Shown piece after piece: positions 27,311-37,697 of a stretch of DNA of 64,000 nt. The DNA is from Rhizobium sp. Its GTDB lineage: Bacteria > Pseudomonadota > Alphaproteobacteria > Rhizobiales > Rhizobiaceae. Location of the stretch: assembly GCA_029865885.1 (NCBI GenBank), contig JARXAK010000231.1:1-64000 (forward strand). The letters run 5' to 3'. Within the stretch, counting starts at the first letter, position 1; each line of letters begins with the position of its first letter. The position numbers and the translations under genes were made by a program. The notes under the pieces are model-generated. The model had not been told where the DNA came from. It made no database searches and saw only the letters and a list, made by a program, of their open reading frames with translations.

Positions 27311-28615
27311 ATGCCAAAGCGCTTTCATCTTGGTTGGTTCATGAACTTCGCCGTCAGCGAGTGGAACCATCCCTTTGGCGCCGGGGGGCGGCCATGGGAC
27401 GGGAACTTCTACATCGACATGGCAAAGGCGATGGAGCGCGCCTGTTTCGACTATATCATGCTCGAAGACACCCTGATGATTTCGGAGGCCTATGGCCACA
27501 GCACCGAGGCCTATCTGAAGCATGCGATCATGGGCCCGAAGGCGGATCCCGCACCGATGGCGGCCTTGATCGGCGCCAACACCAAGCATCTTGGTGTCGT
27601 CGCGACCATGTCGACCATGGCCTATCCGCCCTTCATGCTCGCCCGTTTGTGTTCGACGCTCGACAGCATTTCCGGCGGACGCTTTGGTTGGAATATCGTG
27701 ACCAGCGGCGAGAATCTCGCCGCCCAGAACTTCGGCATGGACGAGCTGCCACCCCGCCAGGACCGCTATGACATGGCGGACGAATATGTCGAGCTCTGCA
27801 AGCAGCTCTGGGGCAGCTGGGATCAGGATGCCGTCGTACTTGATCGCGAGACCGGCACCTATGCCGATTTCACCAAGGTGCGGCCCATCGATTTCGTCGG
27901 CAAATACTACAAGTGCCGCGGGCCGTTGAACTGCGTGCCTGGCCCGCAGGGGCGTCCGACCTTCGTACAGGCGGGGGGCTCGCCGCGCGGGCGCCAGTTT
28001 GCGGCAATGACCGCCGACAGCATCATCGCACCCTCGTCAGGTGTGGATGGCATCAAGGCCTATCGGGACGACGTTCGCGCCCGCGCGCGCGCCGGCGGTC
28101 GTGATCCTGACGAGATCAAGGTTCTGTTCGTCATTGCCCCCGTGCTTGGGGAAACAGAGGCGGAAGCGCATGCAAAGTTCAACCGGATATCGGCGCATCC
28201 CGATTACATCGAGAAAGTCCTCGCCTCGATCAGTTCGATCACCGATATCGATTTCTCGCAGTTCGACCTGGACGCCGAACTGCCGCACCTGACCACCAAT
28301 GGCGAACAGGGGTCACTCGATGCCTTTGCGCAATGGGGCAGCGGCAAGACTTTGCGCCAGATCTGCATGGAGCAGGTGTCGCGCGGAATCGACGGGCTCG
28401 TCGGTACGCCCGATCAGGTTGCCGACCGTCTCGGGGAGATCATGGAGGAGGTGGGTGGCGACGGCTTCCTCATCACGCGCCCCTTCACGACGACGATCAG
28501 CCGCCAATACATCCTCGAAATCTGCGAGGGCCTTGTGCCGGCACTGCAGCGCCGCGGGCTCACTCGGACCGAATACACCAAGTCGACCCTGCGCGAAACG
28601 CTGCGGGAATTCTGA
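27311..28615 (+). CDS. NtaA/SnaA/DszA-type FMN-dependent monooxygenase (copy 2)
   Basis: Strongly similar to the preceding ORF along its length. Confidence 0.9.
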   Translation: MPKRFHLGWFMNFAVSEWNHPFGAGGRPWDGNFYIDMAKAMERACFDYIMLEDTLMISEAYGHSTEAYLKHAIMGPKADPAPMAALIGANTKHLGVVATMSTMAYPPFMLARLCSTLDSISGGRFGWNIVTSGENLAAQNFGMDELPPRQDRYDMADEYVELCKQLWGSWDQDAVVLDRETGTYADFTKVRPIDFVGKYYKCRGPLNCVPGPQGRPTFVQAGGSPRGRQFAAMTADSIIAPSSGVDGIKAYRDDVRARARAGGRDPDEIKVLFVIAPVLGETEAEAHAKFNRISAHPDYIEKVLASISSITDIDFSQFDLDAELPHLTTNGEQGSLDAFAQWGSGKTLRQICMEQVSRGIDGLVGTPDQVADRLGEIMEEVGGDGFLITRPFTTTISRQYILEICEGLVPALQRRGLTRTEYTKSTLRETLREF

Positions 28616-28690
28616 TCACGCCGTGCTGCCGCGACCATGGGTCGGGTCACAGGAGCCGACCAAGAGCCAACATCCGAAAAGAGGTCCCCG

Positions 28691-29251
28691 ATGACACAAG
28701 CAATCGATGAGATCATCTCCCAGACGACAGGGCCCGATGGCGGCTTGACATCGCGGCCACCCGTCGAAGCGCAGGACTATCGGAACGCGATGGCCAAGCT
28801 CGCGGCGGCGGTGAACATCATCACCAGCACCGGCGAGGACGGATGGTGTGGCTTTACCGCCTCCGCAGTGTCGAGCGTCACGGACAGCCCGCCGACATTG
28901 CTTGTCTGCATCAAGCGCACAGTCCAGGCCCATGGGACGATTGCAGCGTCGGGCGTCCTTTGCGTCAACACGGTCGCCGGACCGCAGGAGGGGCTTGCGA
29001 TGACTTTCGCCGGATCGGGCGGAAACAAGGATATGGCACAGCGTTTCGCCGGCGGAGATTGGACCCAGCTCGTAACCGGCGCGCCTGTATTGACCGGTGC
29101 CATCGTCAATTTCGATTGCCGCGTGGTCAGCGTCAGCACAATCGGCACGCATGATGTCTTTTTCTGCGAGGTTTTGGCCGTGGATGGCCATGACGCCGGG
29201 GAAAGCGAGGCTCTCGTCTATTTCGATCGGAAATTTCACGCCGTCGCCTGA
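28691..29251 (+). CDS. Flavin reductase family protein
   Basis: YRNAMAKLAAAVNIITSTGEDGWCGFTASAVSSVTDSPPTLLVCIKR. Confidence 0.88.
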   Translation: MTQAIDEIISQTTGPDGGLTSRPPVEAQDYRNAMAKLAAAVNIITSTGEDGWCGFTASAVSSVTDSPPTLLVCIKRTVQAHGTIAASGVLCVNTVAGPQEGLAMTFAGSGGNKDMAQRFAGGDWTQLVTGAPVLTGAIVNFDCRVVSVSTIGTHDVFFCEVLAVDGHDAGESEALVYFDRKFHAVA

Positions 29252-29305
29252 AGGTCGTCGGGCGCGGCTTCAAGCAAAACGCATGGCGGAAGATAGGAGA
29301 CAGCA

Positions 29306-30016
29306 GTGAACATCATGACCCCGGAATTCCAGAGGACGAAGACGCTGCCGTTTGGGACCGTTGCGAGTGCAGCCGAGATCATAGAGGAGGCTCGACAGGG
29401 GCGGATGTTCATCCTCGTTGATGACGAAGATCGCGAAAACGAGGGCGACATCATCATCCCCGCCTGTTTCGCCGACGCCGACGTCATCAACTTCATGGCA
29501 CGGAACGCCTGCGGCCTCATCTGCCTCGCGATCACGCGTGAACGCGCAGAAGCCCTGGCATTGCCGCCAATGGCACCTGTTACGAGCGCGCCGTTGAAGA
29601 CGGCCTTCACCGTCTCCATTGAAGCCCGCGACGGCGTGACCACGGGGATATCATCACATGACAGGGCGCGCACGGTCGCTGTCGCCATTGACCCCGATGC
29701 TGGGCCGACCGATCTGGTAATGCCGGGGCATGTCTTTCCGATTGTGGCGCGCGATGGCGGAACGATCGTGAGAGCGGGACACACCGAAGCGGCAGTGGAT
29801 GTCGCCCGTCTCGCCGGGCTGCCGCCATCCGGTGTCATCTGCGAGGTCATGAACGAGGACGGGACCATGGCACGCCTGCCGGACCTGATGGCCTTTGCCA
29901 GACGTCATGGGATGAAGGTCGGCACCATCGCCGATCTGATCGCCCACCGCTTCGCCATCGGCGATCACCCCTTGCCCGATACAGGCACGGCCACTCGTCA
30001 TGCTGCATTGCGGTGA
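29306..30016 (+). CDS. ribB: 3,4-dihydroxy-2-butanone 4-phosphate synthase (monofunctional)
   Basis: EEARQGRMFILVDDEDRENEGDIIIPA ... PGHVFPIVARDGGTIVRAGHTEAAVDVARLAGLPPSGVICEVMNEDGTMAR. Confidence 0.93.
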   Translation: MNIMTPEFQRTKTLPFGTVASAAEIIEEARQGRMFILVDDEDRENEGDIIIPACFADADVINFMARNACGLICLAITRERAEALALPPMAPVTSAPLKTAFTVSIEARDGVTTGISSHDRARTVAVAIDPDAGPTDLVMPGHVFPIVARDGGTIVRAGHTEAAVDVARLAGLPPSGVICEVMNEDGTMARLPDLMAFARRHGMKVGTIADLIAHRFAIGDHPLPDTGTATRHAALR

Positions 30017-30035
30017 CATCGCTGGCACCTCCAAG

Positions 30036-31103
30036 ATGAGGATGCGGCTCTCCGTTCTCGATCAATCACTGGTCTGTGCCGGACAGATGTCGGCGCAAGC
30101 AATTCGGGACAGCGTGGCGCTTGCCCGCGCTTGCGAGGGCTTCGGCTATCGCCGCTATTGGGTTTCAGAACATCACGGCAATAGTGCCATGGCGGGATCC
30201 GCGCCGGAAGTCCTGCTTGGTGCACTGGCCATTGCGACGCGCACGATGAGGATCGGCAGTGCCGGCGTTATGTTGCCGCACTACGCTCCGTTGAAAGTCG
30301 CCGAGCAGTTCCGCGTGCTTGAAGCGCTCGCCCCGGGGCGAATCGATCTCGGGCTTGGTCGCGGTCCCGGCGCCGATCGTCAGACGGCCTATGCCTTGAG
30401 GCCCGATGCTCTCGATAATCCCGTCTCCATGTCTGCGATGGACAGTTTTCCCGCCAATGTCGAGGACACACTTGCTTTGGTTCGGGGCGAGCCACTCGGC
30501 GATGACCATGTCTTCGCCGGGGTTTTCGCCCAACCCCAGGGGCCAACGGCACCCCAGCCCTGGATTGTCGGGTCAGGCAAGTATTCGGCACGTCTTGCAG
30601 GGCATCTCGGTCTGCCCTTTTGCCACGCACATTTTTTTGGCAACGACAGCGAAGCCGGCCAGGCGATCGGCGCCTATCGCGCAGGCTTTCGCGCCTCGTC
30701 GACCCTGACAGAACCCCTTGTCGGCCTGTGCCTCATTGCGATGGCAGCGCCAACCAGTGCCGAGGCCGAGCGCCTTTTCCTCTCCTATGTCCCCTGGCGT
30801 CTCTCGAGAGATGCGGGACGCATGGTGCCGTTGCAGCCGCCCGAACAGGCGGTCGCAGCGGCTGTCGGCCTTGATCGGGACACGATCCAGCGTCTGCGCA
30901 AAACGGCGGTGTTCGGAACCCCTGACGAGGTCTTCGCCAGGATTGCCGGGCTCAAGACCGGTTACGAAATAGACGAGATGGTGATCCTCGCGCCGGCATA
31001 TGAGCTCTCTGATCGCATTGCCTCCTACGACCTGATTGCGGGGATCAATCAAACACAGACAACAGATGGCCGACCGGATCGGGCGTCCGAATTCTGGTTA
31101 TGA
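30036..31103 (+). CDS. Luciferase-like (LLM, MsnO8-like) flavin-dependent monooxygenase
   Basis: LSVLDQSLVCAGQMSAQAIRDSVALARACEGFGYRRYWVSEHHGNSAMAGSAPEVLL. Confidence 0.88.
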   Translation: MRMRLSVLDQSLVCAGQMSAQAIRDSVALARACEGFGYRRYWVSEHHGNSAMAGSAPEVLLGALAIATRTMRIGSAGVMLPHYAPLKVAEQFRVLEALAPGRIDLGLGRGPGADRQTAYALRPDALDNPVSMSAMDSFPANVEDTLALVRGEPLGDDHVFAGVFAQPQGPTAPQPWIVGSGKYSARLAGHLGLPFCHAHFFGNDSEAGQAIGAYRAGFRASSTLTEPLVGLCLIAMAAPTSAEAERLFLSYVPWRLSRDAGRMVPLQPPEQAVAAAVGLDRDTIQRLRKTAVFGTPDEVFARIAGLKTGYEIDEMVILAPAYELSDRIASYDLIAGINQTQTTDGRPDRASEFWL

Positions 31104-31131
31104 CCGTCCACAAACCATCGGAGACTTCGCG

Positions 31132-31671
31132 ATGAAAGAGATCGGCGCCATTCCACCCGCAATTCCCGAGCTGCCGACCATTGATCAAGGCACTTTCTGG
31201 CGCACCCTTGGCACACGCGCCACTGGGATGACGATCGTCACAGCCAGGAGCGACGAGGGACCTGTCGGATTTCTCGGCCTGTCTGCGACACACGTGGCGG
31301 CCGACCCGGCAACCATGATGGTCTCCATCGATCGCAAAACCAGCGCGCTCGCAGGCGTGCTGTCTCAGAGACACTTTGCAGTCAACTTTCTCGATGCAGC
31401 CGCGGCTCATGTCGCGACAGCGTTCGGAGGTAAGTCCGGACTGCAGAACGCCGACCGTTTCGTCGACGACGAATGGGCGACACTTGCAACCGGCGCCCCG
31501 GTCTATTGTCAGGCTCTTGGCGTCTTCGATTGTCTCGTGGAGACCGTTGTTGAGCACGGCAACGTGTCCATCGTTATAGGCAGGGTGGTTGCGGCCTCCT
31601 CCCGCGCTGATGGCGAACCCCTCCTTTTTTTCCGCGGCAAGACGATCGAGGGCCTGCATAAGCCAGATTGA
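31132..31671 (+). CDS. Flavin reductase family protein (second)
   Basis: FWRTLGTRATGMTIVTARSDEGPVGFLGLSATHVAADPATMMVSIDRKTSAL. Confidence 0.85.
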   Translation: MKEIGAIPPAIPELPTIDQGTFWRTLGTRATGMTIVTARSDEGPVGFLGLSATHVAADPATMMVSIDRKTSALAGVLSQRHFAVNFLDAAAAHVATAFGGKSGLQNADRFVDDEWATLATGAPVYCQALGVFDCLVETVVEHGNVSIVIGRVVAASSRADGEPLLFFRGKTIEGLHKPD

Positions 31672-32068
31672 TCAGTTGGACGGCCGCCGGACAGATTGTC
31701 CGTGTCAAAGGCAGCTCCGCGCGGACTGCCGTGAACGACGTCCGTTGCAGAACTTGCTGCGGCATCAGCAAAGCACTGTCGATGTATTTTATTTCTATTT
31801 GCGGGCGTTCTGGAAGGGGCGATGCAATCCTGCATGCTGTGACTCTGCAAATTCTGGCAATGACGGTCCAATTGCGCGCTGTTCTTTGATTAAAAAAACA
31901 TCACCGCGATGCAATAAGATGCGCCAAAAGCTTCGGTTCAGCCGGAGTTCATTTTCAGTTTTCGCCATGTTTATCAGCAGGAAACGTCGCTACGGTCCTC
32001 ATACTGCGATGCAGCAAAGCAACATCCTCAAGGGAGGCAGGTAGCGGCTGCGAAGGAGAGCGCGTTTC

Positions 32069-33382
32069 ATGCCAGCGAATATGTTTCATCTTGGATGGTT
32101 TCTGCAGGGCTCAAGCATTGGTGGCTGGGGAGACAAATGGTCTGGAAATATCGCTAGCGACTGGATGTATCCGGGCGCCTATCTCGACCTCGCTCGCGCA
32201 ATGGAGCGCGCATGTTTTGACTATATCCTCATTGAGGACTCAATCTATGTTGGACAGAATTGGCAGGACTCGCGCGAGATTTTCCTGACCAATGGCATCA
32301 GTGTTCCGCGCCAGGAACCCTCTGTCGTTGCAACGTTGATGGCGGCTGCGACCACACGGCTTGGCATCGTTCCCACTTTGTCGACCTTTGCCTATCACCC
32401 TTATCTCACCTCGCGGATCGTCGGCACGCTCGACCAGATTTCGCTCGGGCGTGGCGGCTGGAACGTGGTGACCGGGAGCTCCGACCTGTCGGCTCAGAAC
32501 TTCGGAATGGACAAGCTCGCAGACCATGATGAGCGTTATGTCATGGCCGAAGAATACATGCAGATCTGTCAGGGGCTCTGGGGCTCCTGGGAGCCGGGCG
32601 CGATTGTCGGTGACCGTGAAACCGGGGTGCTCATCGACCACAACAAGGTCCACACGATCGATTACAAGGGCAAGTACTACGCGTCGCGCGGTCCGCTGAA
32701 TTCCGGCCCGCTTCCGCAGGGACAGCCTGTTATCGCTCAGGCCGGCGGGTCCAAAAGCGGCAAGGGATTTGCCGCCCGTTATGCCGACACCATTGTCGCG
32801 GCGCCGAAGGGCGTGGAAGCGATGAAACAGTACCGCAATGATGTCCGCACGGAGATGGCTGCCATCGGACGCGATCCGGACAAATGCAAGGTCCTCTTCC
32901 TCGTCCAGCCGATTGTGACGGAGACGATGACGGAAGCTGCCGAACGCATTGCCGAACGCAAGGCGGCATCCGAGAAATACATCGACCAGCGTCTGGCGCG
33001 CTTCGGCTGGAGCACCAATCTCGACCTCTCTGGCTGTGATCTCGACGCGCCGATCGGCGAACTTACCACCAACGGCCACCAGTCCAGCCTGGCCCAGTTT
33101 CTTGCGCGCTCATCCGGCAAGACACTGCGTGAGGCGATTATCGAGCATACCACCAGCGGCTATTGCGTCGACATGGTCGGCACGCCCGAAAGCATTGCGA
33201 GCCAGATGGCGGAGGTGATGGAGGAGGTCGGAGGCGACGGTTTTCTCATCGAGCAGCCAAACGTCAATCGGCGCACGATCGCCTCGATCACCGATGGCCT
33301 CGTCCCCGTCTTGCAGCATCGCGGACTGACACGAAAAGCCTACGCGCATGAGCAGCTGCGCGACAATCTTCTGGATTTTTAG
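32069..33382 (+). CDS. NtaA/SnaA/DszA-type FMN-dependent monooxygenase (copy 3, divergent)
   Basis: MFHLGWFLQGSSIGGWGDKWSG ... LGRGGWNVVTGSSDLSAQNFGMDKLADHDERYVMAEEYMQICQGLWGSWE. Confidence 0.88.
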   Translation: MPANMFHLGWFLQGSSIGGWGDKWSGNIASDWMYPGAYLDLARAMERACFDYILIEDSIYVGQNWQDSREIFLTNGISVPRQEPSVVATLMAAATTRLGIVPTLSTFAYHPYLTSRIVGTLDQISLGRGGWNVVTGSSDLSAQNFGMDKLADHDERYVMAEEYMQICQGLWGSWEPGAIVGDRETGVLIDHNKVHTIDYKGKYYASRGPLNSGPLPQGQPVIAQAGGSKSGKGFAARYADTIVAAPKGVEAMKQYRNDVRTEMAAIGRDPDKCKVLFLVQPIVTETMTEAAERIAERKAASEKYIDQRLARFGWSTNLDLSGCDLDAPIGELTTNGHQSSLAQFLARSSGKTLREAIIEHTTSGYCVDMVGTPESIASQMAEVMEEVGGDGFLIEQPNVNRRTIASITDGLVPVLQHRGLTRKAYAHEQLRDNLLDF

Positions 33383-33444
33383 CATCGCAGACACGGCACG
33401 ATCCGACATCGCCTTCTCCATCTTCACTTCCAGGGAGTTCTCTC

Positions 33445-34278
33445 ATGTCCATGAATTCGAAAACCGTATTGACTGTCGCCAGCATGCTCTTGGGAGCATT
33501 GACACTGACGGCGCGCCCGGCTTCGGCGGAAAAACTGATCCTTGGCAACGAGGGCGTCTATCCTCCCTTCAGCATCGTTGCGTCCGACGGTTCGCTGACA
33601 GGGTTCGAGCCGGCGCTTGCACGCGAGATGTGCAAGCGAATGAATGTCGAGTGCGAATTTGTCGTCATGGATTTCAAGGCGCTCATTCCGTCGATCCTGC
33701 AAGGCAAGTTCAACGTCCTCGCAAGCCAGCTTTCACCGACCCCGGAGCGCCTGGAGAAGCTCACATACGCCATGCCGATCGTCTATAATCCGGCGACGTT
33801 CATTGTGCGCAAGGACAGCAATCTCACCTTCACCCCGGAAGGGCTTGCCGGCAAGTCGCTGAAGCTTGGCCTTCAGCGGGGCGCATCCTCTATCCCTTAC
33901 GTCGAAAAGAACTTCGCAGGCCTGTTCACGCCTGTCCTCTACGACAATCCCGACCAGATGCGCCTCGATCTGCTGGCCGGCCGCGTCGACCTGATCTTCG
34001 ATTCCAAGATCAATTGGACGCTCGAACTGATCAACAAGCCGGAAGGCAAGGACTACATGCTCGCCGGCGGCGATCACTGGCTCGGTGATCCCGCGATCCC
34101 CCCGAACGAGCGTGGCTACAGCTGGGCCGTGCGCAAGGGTGACGAGGCGATTGTCGAGCGCATGAACGTCGCCCTGAAATCGATCATCGAAGATTGCACC
34201 TACACCAAGTTGCGCAAGGAATATCTCGACATCACGATCCTGGCCGCCGAGGAGGCCTGTGCCGCCGCCTCCGAATAA
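33445..34278 (+). CDS. Polar amino-acid-type ABC transporter substrate-binding protein 1
   Basis: Signal peptide plus LILGNEGVYPPFSIVASDGSLTGFEPALAREMCKRMNVECEFVVMDFKALIPSILQGKFN. Confidence 0.9.
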   Translation: MSMNSKTVLTVASMLLGALTLTARPASAEKLILGNEGVYPPFSIVASDGSLTGFEPALAREMCKRMNVECEFVVMDFKALIPSILQGKFNVLASQLSPTPERLEKLTYAMPIVYNPATFIVRKDSNLTFTPEGLAGKSLKLGLQRGASSIPYVEKNFAGLFTPVLYDNPDQMRLDLLAGRVDLIFDSKINWTLELINKPEGKDYMLAGGDHWLGDPAIPPNERGYSWAVRKGDEAIVERMNVALKSIIEDCTYTKLRKEYLDITILAAEEACAAASE

Positions 34279-34325
34279 GGCGGCCCAACAGGCTCTCACC
34301 TCACCTGTCCTCCTGTCTCCAACGA

Positions 34326-35234
34326 ATGGGAATGAAGTCCATGGGCATGCTCTCACGACAAGGCATCAGCAGGTTTTCTTTCTCGAACCGGGCCCAGACT
34401 GGGGGGCAGGGCAAATTTCCCCGCCTCGGGGTTCTCGTGCTCAGCCTGATGGCCATTCTTCTCGGCCATCTGCCGGCCACGGCTGAAACCCTCAAGCTCG
34501 GCAACGAAGGTGTCTATCCGCCCTTCAGCATGGTTGATGCCAATGGCACTCTGACAGGGATCGAGGCCGACCTTGCCCGCGAGATGTGCAAGCGGATGGA
34601 TGTCGAATGCGAAATCATCGTGATGGATTTCAAGGCGCTGATCCCGTCACTGCTGCAGGGCAAGTTCGACATCCTAGTTTCGCAGGTGACACCCACGGCC
34701 GAGCGCAAGGAGAAGATGCTGTTCAGCACCCGCATCGTCGCCAATCCGATGGTCTACGTCCTTCCTGCAAATGGTAATTACACACTTACCAAAGAAGGAC
34801 TTGCCGGCAAGGGTCTGAAGATGGGGCTGCAGCGTGGCGGCGCGCATATAAAGGTCGCGGAGGATATGTTCGGCGATGCCGTGGAATATGTCCTCTACGA
34901 CAATCCCGACCAAATCCATCTCGATATGGTGGCAGGGCGCATCAACATGTCCTTCGAGGCCAAGCTGAACGTCGTGGTCGACTTCCTCAGCAAGCCGGAA
35001 GGCAAGGCGTTTGAAATCGTCGGCGAGGACTACTGGATTGGCGAAGCCTCCGTCCCCGAGAACGAACGCGGCTTGTCCTGGGTGGCCCGAAAGGGAGAAG
35101 AGGCTCTGGTGGCCCGCATGGACACCGCGCTCAAGGCGATCATGGCAGACTGCACCTACACCGCCATCCGCAAGAAATACATGGATATCGCCATTCTCCC
35201 CGAGGACGAGGCCTGCGAAGGCAAGACCAACTGA
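34326..35234 (+). CDS. Polar amino-acid-type ABC transporter substrate-binding protein 2
   Basis: Paralogue of the preceding protein (KLGNEGVYPPFSMVDANGTLTGIEADLAREMCKRMDVECEIIVMDFKALIPSLLQGKFD). Confidence 0.9.
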   Translation: MGMKSMGMLSRQGISRFSFSNRAQTGGQGKFPRLGVLVLSLMAILLGHLPATAETLKLGNEGVYPPFSMVDANGTLTGIEADLAREMCKRMDVECEIIVMDFKALIPSLLQGKFDILVSQVTPTAERKEKMLFSTRIVANPMVYVLPANGNYTLTKEGLAGKGLKMGLQRGGAHIKVAEDMFGDAVEYVLYDNPDQIHLDMVAGRINMSFEAKLNVVVDFLSKPEGKAFEIVGEDYWIGEASVPENERGLSWVARKGEEALVARMDTALKAIMADCTYTAIRKKYMDIAILPEDEACEGKTN

Positions 35235-35276
35235 ACACACCCTCTTTGCTGCTCTCACGGATGAAAGGGTTCCGGC

Positions 35277-35975
35277 ATGGAAATATCATCAGCGGAGTTT
35301 TGGGGATATGTGCGCCAGATTGGCGGTGGCGCGGTCGTCACAATGCAGCTCTTCGTGTCCGGCTTCGTCTTGGCGCTCCTCCTTGGAACGTTGATCGGAA
35401 TTGTCACGCTGTCACGAAACATCGTGATCCAGGCGATCTGGCGCGTTTATTCCTCCATCATTATGGGCGTGCCATCTCTGCTGGTCATCTTCCTGCTCTA
35501 TTACGGAGGAAGCGCGATCCTGACTGGTCTTTTCGGGATGTCGCGGTCGATCGATGTCACGCCTTTTGGCGCCGGCTTGACGGCGCTGACCATCGTCTAT
35601 GCGGCCTATGTCGCCGAACTGCTCCATGGCGCAGTCCGCAATCTCCCAAGGGGACAATTCGAGGCATGCGCAGCGCTTAATCTCAGTCCCTTCCGCGCCT
35701 GGCGACATGTGATCCTGCCGCAGGTGGCCCGTCTCGCATTTCCGGGGCTCGTGAACATCTGGCTGATCGTTCTCAAGGATACCCCATTGGTGTCTCTTGC
35801 GGGCCTGAACGACCTCGTTGCCAATGCGAAAATCGCGGCCGGTGCCACCAACGAGCCTTTCGTTTTCTTCATCGCAGCGTCGCTGTTTTTCATCGTCTTC
35901 AGCGCCCTGACCATGCCACTCGCCGCCCGTATCGAAGTTCGCTTCAACCGCGGCCTAGCCAGGGTGAACACATGA
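35277..35975 (+). CDS. Amino-acid ABC transporter permease (HisQ/GlnP type)
   Basis: VYSSIIMGVPSLLVIFLLYYGG ... AYVAELLHGAVRNLPRGQFEACAALNLSPFRAWRHVILPQ. Confidence 0.92.
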   Translation: MEISSAEFWGYVRQIGGGAVVTMQLFVSGFVLALLLGTLIGIVTLSRNIVIQAIWRVYSSIIMGVPSLLVIFLLYYGGSAILTGLFGMSRSIDVTPFGAGLTALTIVYAAYVAELLHGAVRNLPRGQFEACAALNLSPFRAWRHVILPQVARLAFPGLVNIWLIVLKDTPLVSLAGLNDLVANAKIAAGATNEPFVFFIAASLFFIVFSALTMPLAARIEVRFNRGLARVNT

Positions 35976-36787
35976 ACGCGCTCGTGATCGACTTCGAACT
36001 TGTGTGGGAGTCGTTGCCAGCCATGCTGAGCGGGCTGATGACGACGGTGCTGGTGACCATCATTGTCCTGGTTCTCGGCCTGATTTTCTGCATTCCGCTG
36101 ACGCTGGCGAGAATGTCGTCGAACCGGGCATTTGCCTTGCCGGCGGCTTTTTTCGTGATGTTCTTCCGCGGTGCGCCACTGCTGATACTTCTCTATCTTG
36201 TCTATTATGGCTTCGGTCAGATCGAGGCGCTGCGGGACGGGCCGCTTTGGTTCATCTTCGGAAGTGCATTCGCCTGCGCCGTGATCGGGCTGACGCTCAA
36301 TCACCTTGCCTTCATGGTCGACGTCGTGAGGGGCAGTCTTGAGGCGGTTCCCGCTGGTCTCTGCGAAGCTTCGAATTCGCTCGGGATCTCGCCGCGCGAC
36401 ACCTTCCGATATATCCAGCTGCCGCTGGCGATGCGGTATGGAATCAAGGCTTACCAGAACGAAGTCGTCATGCTGACCAAAGGCACGGCAGTCATCAGCG
36501 TGATCACCATCATCGACCTGACGGCGGTCGCCAATGAGGTTTTCGAGAGAACGTACGATCCGTTCACCCCGATGCTGACCGTCGCTGCCTTCTACTGGAT
36601 CTTGGTCAACACGATGCGGCTTGGCTTCCGTCGATTTGAAGCCCACCTCAACCGTCATCATGCGGCCGAAGATGCTCGCCGCAATCTGACCTCATCCAAG
36701 ACAACGGGATCCGCCATGTTTCGCCCACTCGGATGGCTGAAGTCCAGGCGCGCGATGCTCGCTGCCCACAAGGAGCATGCCATATGA
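35972..36787 (+). CDS. Amino-acid ABC transporter permease (HisM type)
   Basis: FFVMFFRGAPLLILLYLVYYGFGQ ... EAVPAGLCEASNSLGISPRDTFRYIQLPLAMRYGIKAYQNEVV; overlaps previous by 4 nt. Confidence 0.92.
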   Translation: MNALVIDFELVWESLPAMLSGLMTTVLVTIIVLVLGLIFCIPLTLARMSSNRAFALPAAFFVMFFRGAPLLILLYLVYYGFGQIEALRDGPLWFIFGSAFACAVIGLTLNHLAFMVDVVRGSLEAVPAGLCEASNSLGISPRDTFRYIQLPLAMRYGIKAYQNEVVMLTKGTAVISVITIIDLTAVANEVFERTYDPFTPMLTVAAFYWILVNTMRLGFRRFEAHLNRHHAAEDARRNLTSSKTTGSAMFRPLGWLKSRRAMLAAHKEHAI

Positions 36788-37560
36788 CAGCGGTAGAGCC
36801 GTCCTCGACAGGTCCTTCCCTGTCCTCATCCATCGCGGTTAGCATGAAGGGTGTCGAGAAATGGTATGGAACGTTTCGTGCCCTCAATGGGATCGATCTC
36901 GATGTGCGACGTGGCGAGAAGATCGTCGTATGCGGACCGTCTGGTTCCGGCAAATCAACGCTCATCCGCTGCATCAACCGCTTGGAGCCGCATGATGCGG
37001 GATCCATCGTTGTCAACGGCATAGAGCTTGACGGGTCACCGGCAACCACACAGGACGTGCGCATAGAAGTCGGTATGGTATTTCAGCAGTTCAATCTGTT
37101 TCCACATCTGACGATCCTGGAAAACTGTACGCTTGCGCCACGTCTGGCGCGCGGTGCGACCCCAGAAGCGGCAGAGCGGCTTGCTCGGCGATTTCTCGAA
37201 CGCGTGCAGATTGGTGACCAGGCCCATAAATATCCAAGCCAGCTCTCGGGTGGACAGCAACAGCGCGTGGCGATCGCCAGAGCCCTGTGCATGGAACCGC
37301 GAATCATGCTTTTTGACGAGCCGACATCGTCTTTGGACCCGGAAATGATCAAGGAGGTCCTGCAGGTCATGGAGGATCTGACCAATGACGGGCTGACCAT
37401 GATCTGCGTGACGCATGAGATGGGCTTTGCCCGCCGGGTCGCCAATCGATGCATCTTCATGGACAAAGGCGAAATCGTCGAAGAGGGACCGGCCGATAGC
37501 TTTTTCGAAGCCCCGCGAAGCGACAGGTTGAGGACCTTTTTGTCGCAGGTTTTGCATTGA
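36784..37560 (+). CDS. Amino-acid ABC transporter ATP-binding protein
   Basis: VCGPSGSGKSTLIRCINRLE, LSGGQQQRVAIARAL, ABC signature and Walker motifs. Confidence 0.95.
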   Translation: MTAVEPSSTGPSLSSSIAVSMKGVEKWYGTFRALNGIDLDVRRGEKIVVCGPSGSGKSTLIRCINRLEPHDAGSIVVNGIELDGSPATTQDVRIEVGMVFQQFNLFPHLTILENCTLAPRLARGATPEAAERLARRFLERVQIGDQAHKYPSQLSGGQQQRVAIARALCMEPRIMLFDEPTSSLDPEMIKEVLQVMEDLTNDGLTMICVTHEMGFARRVANRCIFMDKGEIVEEGPADSFFEAPRSDRLRTFLSQVLH

Positions 37561-37697
37561 CGCAGCCCGGGGATTGCTGCGTTTGACTGCAGTCTCTGTC
37601 AAGGCGCGCTTGAGACATCTGAACCGCACCGGACACCGCGAGATCAGTTTGACATCAAGACGTTTACGCCACAGGACTGGGGCTGCCGAAAGACAGT

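Noticed and set aside
29252-29305. FMN riboswitch before ribB
   Set aside because: Gap is only 54 bp and lacks the RFN core; the preceding gene is closely spaced.
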